Shown piece after piece: positions 42,393 through 51,640 of a stretch of DNA of 64,000 nucleotides. Below the pieces are notes generated by a model. The model was given only the letters and a program-made list of their open reading frames with translations. It searched no databases and was not told the DNA's origin. Positions within the stretch are counted from its first letter, which is position 1. Each line of letters opens with the position of its first letter. This DNA comes from Methylosinus sp. PW1 (GTDB taxonomy: Bacteria; Pseudomonadota; Alphaproteobacteria; Rhizobiales; Beijerinckiaceae): NCBI RefSeq assembly GCF_000745215.1, contig NZ_JQNK01000009.1, positions 2,232,001 through 2,296,000 of the forward strand, read 5' to 3'. The position numbers and the translations under genes were made by a program.

Positions 42393-43313
42393 TCAATAAT
42401 CGACGGCGACGAGATAGAGCCCATGCGGCGGGGCGACCTGACCGCAGCGGGTCCTATCCTTCGCCTCGAGCGCCGCGCGCAGATCGTCGGCGCTCCATCT
42501 GCCGGAGCCGACATGCTCCAGCGAGCCGGCCAGCGAGCGCACCTGATTGTGCAGGAACGACCTCGCCGAGGCGCCGATCTCTATGACGTCGCCCATGCGC
42601 CGCACGTCGAGCTTCTCCAGCGTCCGCACCGGCGAGTTGGCCTGACACTCGGTCGAGCGAAATGTCGTGAAATCATGCCGGCCGACCAGCGCCTGCGCGG
42701 CCTCATGCATGGCCTGCGCGTTCAGCGGGCGCTTCACATGCCAGGCGCGGCCGAGCTGCAGCGTCAGCGGCGCGCGGCGATTGTCGATCACATAGCGATA
42801 ATGCCGCTGAATGGCCGAGAAGCGCGCCTCGAATGTCGGCGCGACGCGGCGCGTCTCCAGCACGGCGATGGGCGACGGCCGCAAATGCGCGTTGAGCGCG
42901 TCGCGCAGGCGATCCTCGCGCCACTCGCGCGAGAGATCGACATGGCCGACCTGCCCCAGCGCGTGCACGCCGGCGTCGGTGCGCCCGGCGCCATGCAGCA
43001 CGCGCCGCTTGCCTGCTTCCAGCGCCGAAACCGCCTCCTCGAGCCGCTGCTGCACGGAGACGCCATTCTCCTGCCGCTGCCAGCCGACGAAGGGCGAGCC
43101 GTCATATTCGATGGTGAGAGCGTAGCGGAAGGCGGCGCGCCCACCCTCCCCTTCAGGGGGAGGGTCGGACGGCGCAGCCGTCCGGGGTGGGGTCGCGCCC
43201 AAGTCCCGGGGCGTCACCCCCTCCCGCTCGCCTGCGGCGATCGACCTCCCCCCTCCAGGGGCAGGGCTATCGCCTCCAGGGGGTGGGGCGGCCGCCTTCT
43301 GAGAAGTCGCCAT
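42393..43313 (-). CDS. truA: tRNA pseudouridine(38-40) synthase TruA
   Basis: A 306-residue enzyme that makes pseudouridine at positions 38-40 of the tRNA anticodon arm. The catalytic Asp is in [14 protein letters not shown], with [18 protein letters not shown] opening the domain and [13 protein letters not shown] near the end. The first in-frame start is MATSQ at 43313, 5 bases after the fmt stop. This gives a Gly/Pro-rich extension of about 60 residues encoded by palindromic repeat DNA (43143-43290) that other TruA proteins lack. Confidence 0.93.
   Translation of the reverse strand: MATSQKAAAPPPGGDSPAPGGGRSIAAGEREGVTPRDLGATPPRTAAPSDPPPEGEGGRAAFRYALTIEYDGSPFVGWQRQENGVSVQQRLEEAVSALEAGKRRVLHGAGRTDAGVHALGQVGHVDLSREWREDRLRDALNAHLRPSPIAVLETRRVAPTFEARFSAIQRHYRYVIDNRRAPLTLQLGRAWHVKRPLNAQAMHEAAQALVGRHDFTTFRSTECQANSPVRTLEKLDVRRMGDVIEIGASARSFLHNQVRSLAGSLEHVGSGRWSADDLRAALEAKDRTRCGQVAPPHGLYLVAVDY
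43143..43184. repeat. palindromic repeat inside the 5' end of truA
   Basis: Two hairpins in a row: ACCCTCCCC/GGGGAGGGT around a TTCAGG-type loop (43143-43165) and CGGACGGC/GCCGTCCG around GCA (43166-43184). More of the same C/G-tract DNA continues to about 43290. It is translated in frame as part of TruA. Confidence 0.7.
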
Positions 43314-43318
43314 CGCGG

Positions 43319-44248
43319 TTACGTCGCCAGAGTCATGCCCGGCGCGAGCGGGCGGCCGCGCAGAAATTCCGCAATGGCCATGGGCGCCTTGCCGCCGCGC
43401 TGCGCCTCGATCAGCCGAACGGCGCCCTCGCCGCAGGCGATGAGGCCCTTGTCGTCGAGCGCCGCGCCGGGCGCGCCCGCGCCCGTCTCCAGCTTTGTGC
43501 GCAGCACTTTCACGCGCTCGACGCCATGGCCGAGATCGCTCTCGAAGAAGGCGCCGGGAAAGGGCGAGAGCCCGCGCACGAGATTGTGAATCTCCTGCGC
43601 GGGGCGCCGCCAATCGATGCGGCTCTCGCTCTTGTCGATCTTTTGCGCGTAAGTCACGCCGCCTTGCGCCTGCGGCGTGAAGGAGAGGCCGCCCTGGGAG
43701 AGATCGCGTAGCGATTTGACCATCAGCTCGGCGCCGGCGGCGGCGAGGGCGTCGTGCAGCTCGCCCGTCGTCATATCCTCGCCGATTGTGACGCGCGCCG
43801 TCGCGGCGACCGGGCCGGTGTCGAGCCCGGCCTCCATCTTCATCACCATCACGCCCGTCTCGGCGTCGCCGGCCATTACCGCGCGCTGGATCGGCGCCGC
43901 GCCGCGCCAGCGCGGCAGCAGCGAGCCATGCAGATTGAGGCAGCCGAAACGCGGCGCGTCCAGCGCCGCCTGCGGCAGAATGAGCCCATAGGCGGCGACC
44001 ACGGCGACATCTGCGTCGAGATCGGCGAAGGCGCCGATCGTCTCGGCGTTCTTGAAGCTCTTGGGCGTGAAGACGGGGATGGAGAGCGTCTCGGCCAGAC
44101 GATGGACGGGCGAGAGCTTCAGCTCCATGCCGCGGCCGGCCGGGGCCGGCGCGCGCGTGTAGACGGCCGCGACCTCATGGCCGTCGGCGACGATTTTCTG
44201 GAGCAGAGGCGCGGCGAAATCGGGCGTGCCCATGAAGACGACGCGCAT
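43319..44248 (-). CDS. fmt: methionyl-tRNA formyltransferase
   Basis: A 309-residue enzyme that formylates initiator Met-tRNA with 10-formyltetrahydrofolate. [13 protein letters not shown] opens the Rossmann domain; [20 protein letters not shown] holds the catalytic Asn/His region, and the later [16 protein letters not shown] block is conserved. It is 7 bases from def upstream and 5 bases from truA downstream, an operon order common in alphaproteobacteria. Confidence 0.96.
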   Translation of the reverse strand: MRVVFMGTPDFAAPLLQKIVADGHEVAAVYTRAPAPAGRGMELKLSPVHRLAETLSIPVFTPKSFKNAETIGAFADLDADVAVVAAYGLILPQAALDAPRFGCLNLHGSLLPRWRGAAPIQRAVMAGDAETGVMVMKMEAGLDTGPVAATARVTIGEDMTTGELHDALAAAGAELMVKSLRDLSQGGLSFTPQAQGGVTYAQKIDKSESRIDWRRPAQEIHNLVRGLSPFPGAFFESDLGHGVERVKVLRTKLETGAGAPGAALDDKGLIACGEGAVRLIEAQRGGKAPMAIAEFLRGRPLAPGMTLAT

Positions 44249-44255
44249 TGGGGCG

Positions 44256-44801
44256 TTACGCCTCGACCTTGTCGGCGACGGGAGCGGGCGGAGCGGCGCG
44301 CGCGGCTGCCTTGGCGAATTTCTTCACCACGCGCTCGCGCTTCAGCCGGGAGAGATGGTCGATGAACAGCCCGCCCTCGAGATGGTCGATCTCGTGCTGG
44401 AGCACGGTGGCGAGCAGTCCGTCGGCCTCGATCTCCTGCGTCGCGCCGGTGCGGTCGAGATAGCGCACGCGCACGCGCGCCGGGCGCTGCACATCCTCGA
44501 AATAATCGGGGACCGAGAGGCAGCCCTCCTGATAGACGAACAGCTCCTCGGAGACCCAGACGATCTCGGGATTGATGAAGAACATCGGATTCTTCGGCTC
44601 GTCGCCGCGCGTCGCGTCGGCGACCACGATGCGCTTGGGCACGGCGATCTGGATCGCCGCCAAGCCCACGCCGGGGGCCTCGTACATGGTCTCGAGCATA
44701 TCGTCGAGAAGCTGCTGAAGCTCGCCGTCGAAGGTCGCGACCGGCTCGGAGACGAGCCGCAGCCGCGGATCGGGCAGGGTGATGATGGGACGAATGGCCA
44801 T
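44256..44801 (-). CDS. def: peptide deformylase
   Basis: A 181-residue metalloenzyme that removes formyl from new proteins. Motif 1 is GVGLAAIQI, motif 2 EGCLSVP with the metal-binding Cys, and motif 3 [10 protein letters not shown] with the HExxH metal site. The C-terminus has an Ala/Pro/Lys tail. ATG 44801 ([14 protein letters not shown]) is the family start; it is the first gene of the def-fmt-truA cluster. Confidence 0.96.
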   Translation of the reverse strand: MAIRPIITLPDPRLRLVSEPVATFDGELQQLLDDMLETMYEAPGVGLAAIQIAVPKRIVVADATRGDEPKNPMFFINPEIVWVSEELFVYQEGCLSVPDYFEDVQRPARVRVRYLDRTGATQEIEADGLLATVLQHEIDHLEGGLFIDHLSRLKRERVVKKFAKAAARAAPPAPVADKVEA

Positions 44802-45011
44802 TGCTGTCGCGCCTGAGGGTCTCGCGGTCGAGGGTTTCTCGCTCGAAATAGGGATGCGCCCCGTCTCCGTCAAATGGACGCCGGCGCGGCTTTGTCGCAG
44901 ATTATATTCCGCTTCGCTCCGCAATGTAAGCGCGATCGGGCGGCGCACTGGCCGAGGATTTTGTTGACAGCGCGCCATCGCGCTGAATCTATGACGGCGC
45001 AGGAGGCGCTC

Positions 45012-45704
45012 ATGGAAAATCTCATAGGCGTGGGGTTGTACACCCCGGCGGAGGCGGGCAGGCTCCTCGCGATCGCTCCCGGAAAGCTGGCGCGGTGGCT
45101 GCGCGGCCATCACGTCGGCGAGCATGAATATGCTCCGCTTTGGAAATCGCAAATCGACCTCGACAATGGCCATGTCTATTTGGGATTTCGCGATCTCATG
45201 GAAGCGCGAATCGCCGACAAGTTCATCCGTTGCGGAGTCTCGTCCCGACGCGTGCGCGCGGCGATCCAGATCGCGCGCGAGATCATCGGCGATGAGCGGC
45301 CGCTGTCGACCGATCGATTTCGGACCGACGGTCGAGACATTTTTCTGCGCGTCGCCGAAACAGGTGAGCATGGCGAAGAGCGCGAAGGTCTGCTGAACCT
45401 TTTCCGACGTCAATACGAGTTCGAGCAGATCATCGAGCCATTGCTGAAGTCGGTCGATTTCGATGACAAAGGGGCGCCTTTCCAATGGTGGCCGGCCGGG
45501 CGTCGTACGAGCATCGTCGTCGATCCGGGAAGGTCCTTCGGCCAGCCGATCGACGCTTCGACGAGCGTGCCGACTGCAGTCTTGGCTGCGGCGGCGAAAC
45601 GAGAGGGGGTCGAGACGGTCGCCTCGGCGTATGAAGTTCCCCAGACATCGATCAGACGCGCCGTCGAGTTCGAGGCCGAGCTAGAGCGGCGGCTCGCCGC
45701 GTGA
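45012..45704 (+). CDS. HTH/DUF433 protein, presumed antitoxin or regulator of a PIN-like module
   Basis: A 230-residue protein with two parts: an N-terminal MerR-like helix-turn-helix (YTPAEAGRLLAIAPGKLARWL) and a C-terminal DUF433 domain (SIVVDPGRSFGQPIDASTSV then VETVASAYEVPQTSIRRAVE). DUF433 proteins are often antitoxins of PIN-like toxins. Its stop overlaps the next start by GTGA (45701-45704). ATG 45012 follows AGGAG 6-7 bases upstream. The toxin-antitoxin role is inferred from context. Confidence 0.8.
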   Translation: MENLIGVGLYTPAEAGRLLAIAPGKLARWLRGHHVGEHEYAPLWKSQIDLDNGHVYLGFRDLMEARIADKFIRCGVSSRRVRAAIQIAREIIGDERPLSTDRFRTDGRDIFLRVAETGEHGEEREGLLNLFRRQYEFEQIIEPLLKSVDFDDKGAPFQWWPAGRRTSIVVDPGRSFGQPIDASTSVPTAVLAAAAKREGVETVASAYEVPQTSIRRAVEFEAELERRLAA

Positions 45705-46120
45705 AGGCGCTGTTCGACAATTGCACAGCGCCGGTCATCGCCTCGACTTTGGACGGCTTTGTTTCGTCATTCGGACATCGCGCATTCCATATCAAAGACG
45801 CGCCGGGACTACCCAATGGCCGTCACGCTTCCGATTGCGAATGGATCGAGTATCTGCGGAAAAGTCCCGACGCATGGATGTTCGTTTCGGGAGACGGCCG
45901 CATCCTGAAAAACGCCGCCGAACGTGCGGCCCTTCGCTCGGCCGGTCTTCACGGCTTCGTTCTCGCGCCCGCATATCAGAAGACGCCGCTCCATCAGGTG
46001 GCGGCCACGATCGTCTGGAAATGGCCTGAAATCGAGGCGGTCACAAAATTGATCGCGCCGCCTTCGATGCATGAGATTCCGATCGGCAAGAACGTCAGGC
46101 TTCGATCTTTGCCTCTATGA
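45701..46120 (+). CDS. PIN-like domain protein, presumed toxin
   Basis: A 139-residue protein. LFDNCTAPVIASTL has the first Asp of a PIN-like acidic site; WMFVSGDGRILKNAAERAAL carries a second Asp pair, and the tail ends in a helix (ATIVWKWPEIEAV). PIN nucleases cut RNA. The GTG start and overlap with the DUF433 gene imply coupled expression. Moderate AT content compared with neighbours suggests acquisition. Confidence 0.78.
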   Translation: MKALFDNCTAPVIASTLDGFVSSFGHRAFHIKDAPGLPNGRHASDCEWIEYLRKSPDAWMFVSGDGRILKNAAERAALRSAGLHGFVLAPAYQKTPLHQVAATIVWKWPEIEAVTKLIAPPSMHEIPIGKNVRLRSLPL

Positions 46121-46249
46121 GGCTTCCGGCAGATCGGCGCCCGGTCTCGCTCCATTGTGCGCCCGCGCACTTTCGCGGGTCGCGAAAGCCGGATACGACT
46201 CGGCGCATTCCGCCGCTGGCGTGCGGCAGGAAGATCCAAGGAGCCCCAA

Positions 46250-46810
46250 ATGACCGCTCTCGTTCTTCTCGGCGTATTGGTTCTCGCCGGCCTCTGGCTC
46301 ATCGGCTCCTATAACGGCCTGGTGACGCTGCGCCAGCGCTGCCGCCAGGCTTTCTCGGACATAGATGTGCAGCTGAAGCAGCGGCACGATCTCATCCCCA
46401 ATCTGGTGGAGACGGTGAAGGGCTACGCCGCCCATGAGCGCGGCACGCTCGAGGAGGTCGTCGCGGCCCGCAACAAGGCGGTGGCCGCCAATGGCCCGCA
46501 GGCGCAGGCCGCCGCCGAGAGCGCGCTCAATGGCGTGCTCGGCCGGCTGTTCGCCTTGGCCGAGAATTATCCCGATCTGAAGGCCAATCAGAATTTCCAG
46601 CAGCTGCAGAGCGAGCTGTCGGACGTCGAGAACAAGATCGCGGCGTCGCGGCGCTTCTTCAACAACGCCGCGGCCGAATACAACGCCGCACGCGAGAGCG
46701 TTCCCGCGGCCTTGTATGCGGCGTCTTTCGGCTTTGTCCCGCAGGAGTTCTTCAATCTGGAGGAGGGCGAGCGCAAGGCCGTCCAGGAAACCCCCAAGGT
46801 GCAGTTCTAG
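46250..46810 (+). CDS. LemA family protein
   Basis: A 186-residue protein: an N-terminal membrane anchor (MTALVLLGVLVLAGLWLI) then the LemA core with NGLVTLRQRCRQAFSDIDVQLKQRHDLIPNLVETVKGYA (long helices) and NFQQLQSELSDVENKIAASRRFFNNAAAEYN. The bulk of the protein would lie outside the inner membrane. LemA genes often sit beside HtpX-type proteases; here such a gene is 13.5 kb away. ATG 46250 follows AAGGAG. Confidence 0.93.
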   Translation: MTALVLLGVLVLAGLWLIGSYNGLVTLRQRCRQAFSDIDVQLKQRHDLIPNLVETVKGYAAHERGTLEEVVAARNKAVAANGPQAQAAAESALNGVLGRLFALAENYPDLKANQNFQQLQSELSDVENKIAASRRFFNNAAAEYNAARESVPAALYAASFGFVPQEFFNLEEGERKAVQETPKVQF

Positions 46811-46819
46811 GGCGCGCCT

Positions 46820-46852
46820 CCTCGCCCGGCGGTTCCGCCCCGCCGGGCGAGG
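46820..46852. terminator. 12-bp GC hairpin after lemA
   Basis: CCTCGCCCGGCG (46820-46831) and CGCCGGGCGAGG (46841-46852) flank a 9-base loop starting 10 bases after the stop codon. A likely terminator or mRNA-end structure, without T-tract. Confidence 0.65.
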
Positions 46853-46950
46853 GGCCTCGGGCCGCCGCCCGGAGCTTCGGCATATTGTCGTCGCAAACCT
46901 CTTGCTAACTGCCGCCGGCAGTCCGATGATTCGGAACGAGAGGGGGAAAA

Positions 46951-49230
46951 ATGGCGGATAAGCCTCCGAAGCGCGAACGTCCGGTCTTCACCGACAAGGA
47001 GGCCCTGCTCTACCATTCCCGCGGGCGGCCCGGCAAAATCGCCGTCGTGCCCACCAAGCCCATGGCGACGCAGCGCGATCTCTCGCTCGCCTATTCGCCG
47101 GGCGTCGCCGCGCCCGTGCTGGCCATCGCGGAAAATCCCTCCCTCGCCTATGACTATACCGTCAAGGGCAATCTGGTCGCCGTCATCACCAATGGCACGG
47201 CCATCCTCGGCCTCGGCAATCTCGGCGCGCTGGCGGCCAAGCCGGTGATGGAAGGCAAGGCGACGCTGTTCAAGCGTTTCGCCGATATCGACTCCATCGA
47301 CCTCGAGATCGACACGCAGGAGGTGGAGGCCTTCATCGCCGCCGTGCGCTATCTCGGCCCCTCCTTCGGCGGCATAAATCTCGAGGACATCAAGGCGCCG
47401 GAATGCTTCATCATCGAGGAGCGCCTGCGCGAATTGATGGACATTCCCGTCTTTCACGACGATCAGCACGGCACCGCGATCATCTCCAGCGCGGGCCTCT
47501 TGAACGCGCTGCATCTCACCGGCCGCGACATCAAGAACACGCGTCTCGTCTGCAATGGCGCGGGCGCCGCGGGCATCGCCTGTCTCGATCTCGCCAAGGC
47601 GATAGGATTCGCGCCGCAGAATGTCACGCTCTGCGACACCAAGGGCGTCGTCTATCGCGGCCGCTCCGAAGGCATGAATCAATGGAAGAGTGCGCATGCG
47701 GTGGACACTGACGCGCGCACGCTGGCCGAGGCGCTGGATGGCGCCGACATTTTCCTCGGCCTTTCGGTGAAAGGCGCGCTGACGCCCGACATGCTGAAGA
47801 GCATGGCCGCTGATCCGGTCATCTTCGCCATGGCCAATCCCGATCCCGAGATCACGCCGGAGGAGGCGCTGGCCGCGCGGCCGGACGCCATCGTCGCCAC
47901 GGGACGCTCCGACTATCCGAACCAGATCAACAATGTTCTGGGCTTTCCCTACATTTTCCGCGGCGCGCTCGACGTGCGCGCCAAGACGATCAACATGGAG
48001 ATGAAGATCGCCGCGGCGAAGGCGCTCGCCGAGCTGGCGCGCGAGGATGTGCCGGACGAGGTGGCCAACGCCTATCAGGGCGCGCGGCCGCGCTTCGGCC
48101 GCGACTATCTCATCCCCGCGCCATTCGATCCGCGCCTCATCTCCATCGTGTCGCCGGCCGTCGCCAAAGCGGCGATGGATTCGGGCGTCGCGCGCCATCC
48201 GATCGTCGATATGAACGCCTATCGCGCCGAGCTCTCCGCGCGGCGCGATCCGATCGCCGGGCTGATGCACACGATCTATGATCGCGTGCGGCGCGATCCC
48301 AAGCGCGTCGTCTTCGCCGAGGGCGAGGAGGAGCAGGTCATTCGCGCGGCGCTCTCCTTCGTCACGCAGGGATTGGGGCGCGCCATACTCGTCGGCCGCG
48401 AGGATCGCGTCGCGCAGACCGCGCGCAACGCCGGTCTCGAGCTCGGCGATCACATAGAGGTGCATAACGCCAAGCTCTCCTCGCGCAATGGCGTCTATGC
48501 GCAATTTCTGTTCGAGCGCCTGCAGCGCAAGGGTTTTCTGTTCCGCGACTGTCAGCGGCTCATCAACACCGACCGCAATCATTTCGCCGCGGCCATGGTG
48601 GCGCAGGGCGACGCCGACGCCATGGTGACGGGCGTCACCCGCAATTTCTCCAATGCGCTGGAGGATGTGCGCCATGTCGTCGATCAGAAGCCGGGGCACA
48701 GGCTCATCGGCGCCTCTCTGGTGCTGGCGCATGGGCGCATCGTCGTCGTCGCCGACACGGCGATCACCGAAATGCCGGAGGCCGCCGATCTCGCCGATAT
48801 AGCGATAGAGGCGGCGGGGGTGGCGCGGCGCATTGGCCTCGAGCCGCGCGTCGCCATGCTCGCCTTCTCCACTTTCGGCTATCCGCCGGGCGAGCGCACG
48901 GCCCGCATGCACGAGTCGGTGCGCGTGCTCGACTCGCGGCGGGTGGACTTCGAATATGAGGGCGAGATGGCGGCCGATGTCGCCCTCAGCCGTCACGCCA
49001 TGGCGGCCTACCCGTTCTCGCGTCTCAGCGACACCGCCAATGTATTGATAATGCCGGCCTTTCACTCCGCCTCCATCTCCACCAAAATGCTGCAGGAGCT
49101 GGGCGGGGCGACAGTGCTGGGTCCGCTGATCGTCGGGCTCGACAAGCCGATCCAAATCGTTCAATTGGGCGCGACCGACGCCGATATCGTCAATATGGCC
49201 GCTCTGGCGGCTTTCGGGGTCGGGGGTTAG
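46951..49230 (+). CDS. maeB: NADP-dependent malic enzyme with phosphotransacetylase-like domain
   Basis: A 759-residue MaeB-type enzyme that converts malate to pyruvate and CO2 with NADP. Residues about 1-420 form the malic enzyme part ([49 protein letters not shown], and the nucleotide-binding [13 protein letters not shown]). Residues about 440-759 resemble phosphotransacetylase ([39 protein letters not shown]), a regulatory acetyl-CoA-binding domain in this family. It links the TCA cycle to pyruvate and NADPH. Confidence 0.96.
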   Translation: MADKPPKRERPVFTDKEALLYHSRGRPGKIAVVPTKPMATQRDLSLAYSPGVAAPVLAIAENPSLAYDYTVKGNLVAVITNGTAILGLGNLGALAAKPVMEGKATLFKRFADIDSIDLEIDTQEVEAFIAAVRYLGPSFGGINLEDIKAPECFIIEERLRELMDIPVFHDDQHGTAIISSAGLLNALHLTGRDIKNTRLVCNGAGAAGIACLDLAKAIGFAPQNVTLCDTKGVVYRGRSEGMNQWKSAHAVDTDARTLAEALDGADIFLGLSVKGALTPDMLKSMAADPVIFAMANPDPEITPEEALAARPDAIVATGRSDYPNQINNVLGFPYIFRGALDVRAKTINMEMKIAAAKALAELAREDVPDEVANAYQGARPRFGRDYLIPAPFDPRLISIVSPAVAKAAMDSGVARHPIVDMNAYRAELSARRDPIAGLMHTIYDRVRRDPKRVVFAEGEEEQVIRAALSFVTQGLGRAILVGREDRVAQTARNAGLELGDHIEVHNAKLSSRNGVYAQFLFERLQRKGFLFRDCQRLINTDRNHFAAAMVAQGDADAMVTGVTRNFSNALEDVRHVVDQKPGHRLIGASLVLAHGRIVVVADTAITEMPEAADLADIAIEAAGVARRIGLEPRVAMLAFSTFGYPPGERTARMHESVRVLDSRRVDFEYEGEMAADVALSRHAMAAYPFSRLSDTANVLIMPAFHSASISTKMLQELGGATVLGPLIVGLDKPIQIVQLGATDADIVNMAALAAFGVGG

Positions 49231-49344
49231 GGCGGCGCCTCCCCGACCGGGCGCGGCGGCCGCGCCAAAAAACGTTTTTGTCATGGCGACGAAATAATTG
49301 CGTTGCAGTGACAGTCCTTTGGACCGAGCGAAAGACGAGAGACG

Positions 49345-50649
49345 ATGAACATCACAATGATCGGATCGGGCTATGTCGGCCTCGTTTCCGGCGCCTGCTT
49401 CGCCGATTTCGGCCATGTCGTGACCTGCGTCGACAGCGACGCCTCGAAGATCGAGCGGCTGCTGCGCGGCGAGATTCCGATCTACGAGCCCGGCCTCGAC
49501 GAGCTCGTCGCCAATAATGTGAAGCAGAATCGCCTGTTCTTCACCACCGATCTCACCCCGGCCGTGCGCGGCGCGGACGCGGTCTTCATCGCCGTCGGCA
49601 CGCCCTCGCGCCGCGGCGACGGCCACGCGGACCTCTCCTATGTCTACGCCGCCGCCGAGACCATCGGCCGCGCGCTCGACAAATTCACCGTCATCGTCAA
49701 CAAATCGACCGTCCCGGTCGGCACGGGCGACGAGGTCGAGCGCCTTATCCGCGAGGTCAATCCCAGGGCAGATTTCGCGGTCGTCTCCAATCCAGAGTTT
49801 CTGCGCGAGGGCGCGGCGATCGAGGATTTCAAGCGCCCGGACCGCGTCGTCATCGGCGTCGAGGACGAGCGCGCCCGCGAGGTGATGTCGGAAATCTACC
49901 GGCCGCTGAGCCTCAACCAGCCGCCGCTGGTCTTCGTCGGCCGCCGCACCTCCGAGCTCACAAAATATGCGGCCAACGCCTTTCTCGCGACCAAGATCAC
50001 CTTCATCAACGAGATCGCCGATCTCTGCGAGCGCGTGGGCGCGGATGTGCAGGAGGTGGCGCGCGGCATCGGCCTCGACAATCGCATCGGCTCGAAGTTC
50101 CTGCACGCCGGGCCGGGCTATGGCGGCTCCTGCTTCCCCAAGGACACGCTCGCCCTGCTGAAGACGGGGCAGGATTACGCCGCGCCGCTGCGCATCGTCG
50201 AGACGGTGGTGGCGGTCAATGATTCGCGCAAGCGCGCCATGGCCCGCAAGGTGATCTCGGCGCTCGGCGGCTCGGTGCGCGGCAAGAAGATCGGCCTGCT
50301 CGGCCTCGCCTTCAAGCCCAACACCGACGATATGCGCGACGCGCCTTCGCTCGCCATAGTGGCCTCGCTCGCCGGCGACGGCGCCAAGGTCTATGCCTAC
50401 GATCCCGAGAGCATGAGCCAGGCGAAGCCGCTGATGCCGGAAGTGACCTTCTGCGAGGATCCCTATCAGACGGCGGAAGGCGCCGATGCGCTGGTCATCG
50501 TCACCGAATGGGACGCATTCCGCGCGCTCGATCTCGATCGCGTCAAGACGCTGCTGAAGACGCCGGTGATCGTCGATCTGCGCAACATCTACCGGGCCGC
50601 CGACATTCGCAAACGCGGATTCACCTATCTGAGCGTCGGTCGGGCGTAG
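49345..50649 (+). CDS. UDP-glucose 6-dehydrogenase
   Basis: A 434-residue enzyme that oxidises UDP-glucose to UDP-glucuronate, a precursor for acidic exopolysaccharides and capsules. GSGYVGLVSGACFADFGH is the NAD-binding block, NKSTVPVGTG and EFLREGAAI follow and PGYGGSCFPKDT holds the catalytic Cys. It ends near a REP-like hairpin. It fits with the other surface-glycan genes in this window. Confidence 0.95.
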   Translation: MNITMIGSGYVGLVSGACFADFGHVVTCVDSDASKIERLLRGEIPIYEPGLDELVANNVKQNRLFFTTDLTPAVRGADAVFIAVGTPSRRGDGHADLSYVYAAAETIGRALDKFTVIVNKSTVPVGTGDEVERLIREVNPRADFAVVSNPEFLREGAAIEDFKRPDRVVIGVEDERAREVMSEIYRPLSLNQPPLVFVGRRTSELTKYAANAFLATKITFINEIADLCERVGADVQEVARGIGLDNRIGSKFLHAGPGYGGSCFPKDTLALLKTGQDYAAPLRIVETVVAVNDSRKRAMARKVISALGGSVRGKKIGLLGLAFKPNTDDMRDAPSLAIVASLAGDGAKVYAYDPESMSQAKPLMPEVTFCEDPYQTAEGADALVIVTEWDAFRALDLDRVKTLLKTPVIVDLRNIYRAADIRKRGFTYLSVGRA

Positions 50650-50668
50650 GGAATAAAAGAAGCGCCGT

Positions 50669-50701
50669 CATTCCCGGCGGGCATGAGCCCGGCCGGGAAT
50701 G
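50669..50701. repeat. REP-like hairpin after the UDP-glucose dehydrogenase gene
   Basis: CATTCCCGGC (50669-50678) pairs with GCCGGGAATG (50692-50701), with an inner GGGC/GCCC stem and an ATGA loop. Same family as 9511-9547. Confidence 0.75.
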
Positions 50702-50735
50702 CGGGGCCGCCGCGTAAAACGATCCGAAGGGCCGC

Positions 50736-50969
50736 TCAGCCGCGCCCCTGCTCCGCGACGAGGCCGAGCGAGGTGAGCGCGGAGAAACGCGGCGGCGCCT
50801 CGCGCCGCAGCTCCAGCGCCGCGCTGCGCGCATTTTCCGCCGATTGGAACAGACGCCCCTCCAACGGGCGGAACGACTGTTTCGCCGCATAGAAGCGATA
50901 GCCCTTGGCGTCGCGGGCGATCACGCCGACAGCTTCCTCGCCGAGCTCGATGATATAGGCGTCGGACAT
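50736..50969 (-). CDS. hypothetical protein (77 aa)
   Basis: A 77-residue protein starting MSDAYIIELGEEAVGVIARDAKGYRFYAA, consisting of a small curved beta sheet followed by a helix (AENARSAALELRRE). Similar small proteins occur in many alphaproteobacteria but without a known role. ATG 50969 is used because the longer frame adds an implausible basic leader. Confidence 0.7.
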   Translation of the reverse strand: MSDAYIIELGEEAVGVIARDAKGYRFYAAKQSFRPLEGRLFQSAENARSAALELRREAPPRFSALTSLGLVAEQGRG

Positions 50970-51094
50970 ATTTTCGGCCTCCTTCTCCGCGGCGAGCGGC
51001 CCCTTCCGGGCGCGCATCGCATCGCTTCGTGAGCCTATAGGCTCTTGCGATTTGTTCGTTATGTCAAATAGAATGTTCTTTTAACAGAACCGCC

Positions 51095-51582
51095 GCGAGA
51101 GAACGAACGCATCGTCGGATCGGCCCGCGGCGAAGAATTTCTGCTGCGCTTCCTCGCCAAGGACAAGGCCGCGGAACTGATCGGCTCCGACAAGAAAGTG
51201 TTGAAGGAGTATAAGGATCAGATCGATAAGGCGACGAAATTCATCCCGCTCTGGGTGAAGATCGCCGTCGCCATCGCGCTCGGGCTCGGCGCGATGATCG
51301 GCTGGAAGCGCATCGTCGCACCGTCGGCGAGAAGATCGGCAAGCAGCATCTGACCTATGGCCAGGGCGTCTCGGCCGAGCTGGTCGCCGCCGCCGACATG
51401 TATGGCCTGCCGGTCTCGACGACGCATGTGCTGTCCTCCGGCGTCGCCGGCACGATGGCCGCCAATGGCGCCGGCGTGCAGAGGCGACGATCCAGAAGCT
51501 GCTGATGGCCTGGGCGCTCACGCTTCCCGCGGCCATAGTGCTGTCGGCTTCGCGCTACTTCGTGCTGCGTCAGGTGATGTGA
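51095..51582 (+). pseudogene. inorganic phosphate transporter (PiT family), decayed 3' remnant
   Basis: Read across three frames, the plus strand encodes the C-terminal half of a PiT phosphate transporter: [25 protein letters not shown] in one frame, then [16 protein letters not shown] and [24 protein letters not shown] in a second, and [21 protein letters not shown] in a third, ending TGA at 51580-51582. Frame changes near 51320 and 51480 and a small internal loss around 51395 show decay. The N-terminal half is missing upstream of about 51095. Confidence 0.85.
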
Positions 51583-51594
51583 CGCGGCAAAAAA

Positions 51595-51621
51595 AGAGAG
51601 GGGTCTTCGCGGCCCCTCTCT
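51595..51621. terminator. bidirectional hairpin terminator
   Basis: AGAGAGGGG (51595-51603) pairs with CCCCTCTCT (51613-51621), with A residues before and TTAATTTTT after. It serves the PiT remnant and, on the other strand, the peptidoglycan-binding gene ending at 51641. Confidence 0.85.
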
Positions 51622-51640
51622 CTTAATTTTTGCTTCCTGC

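Noticed and set aside
40977..43589. An 870-codon plus-strand frame across the IS4 element and truA
   Set aside because: It crosses a recent insertion sequence and overlaps two known genes, so it cannot be a conserved protein.
46807..50106. A 1099-codon open frame antisense to maeB and the UDP-glucose dehydrogenase gene
   Set aside because: It spans two well-identified genes and their intergenic region, with an Arg/Asp/Gly-rich composition. It is a shadow frame.
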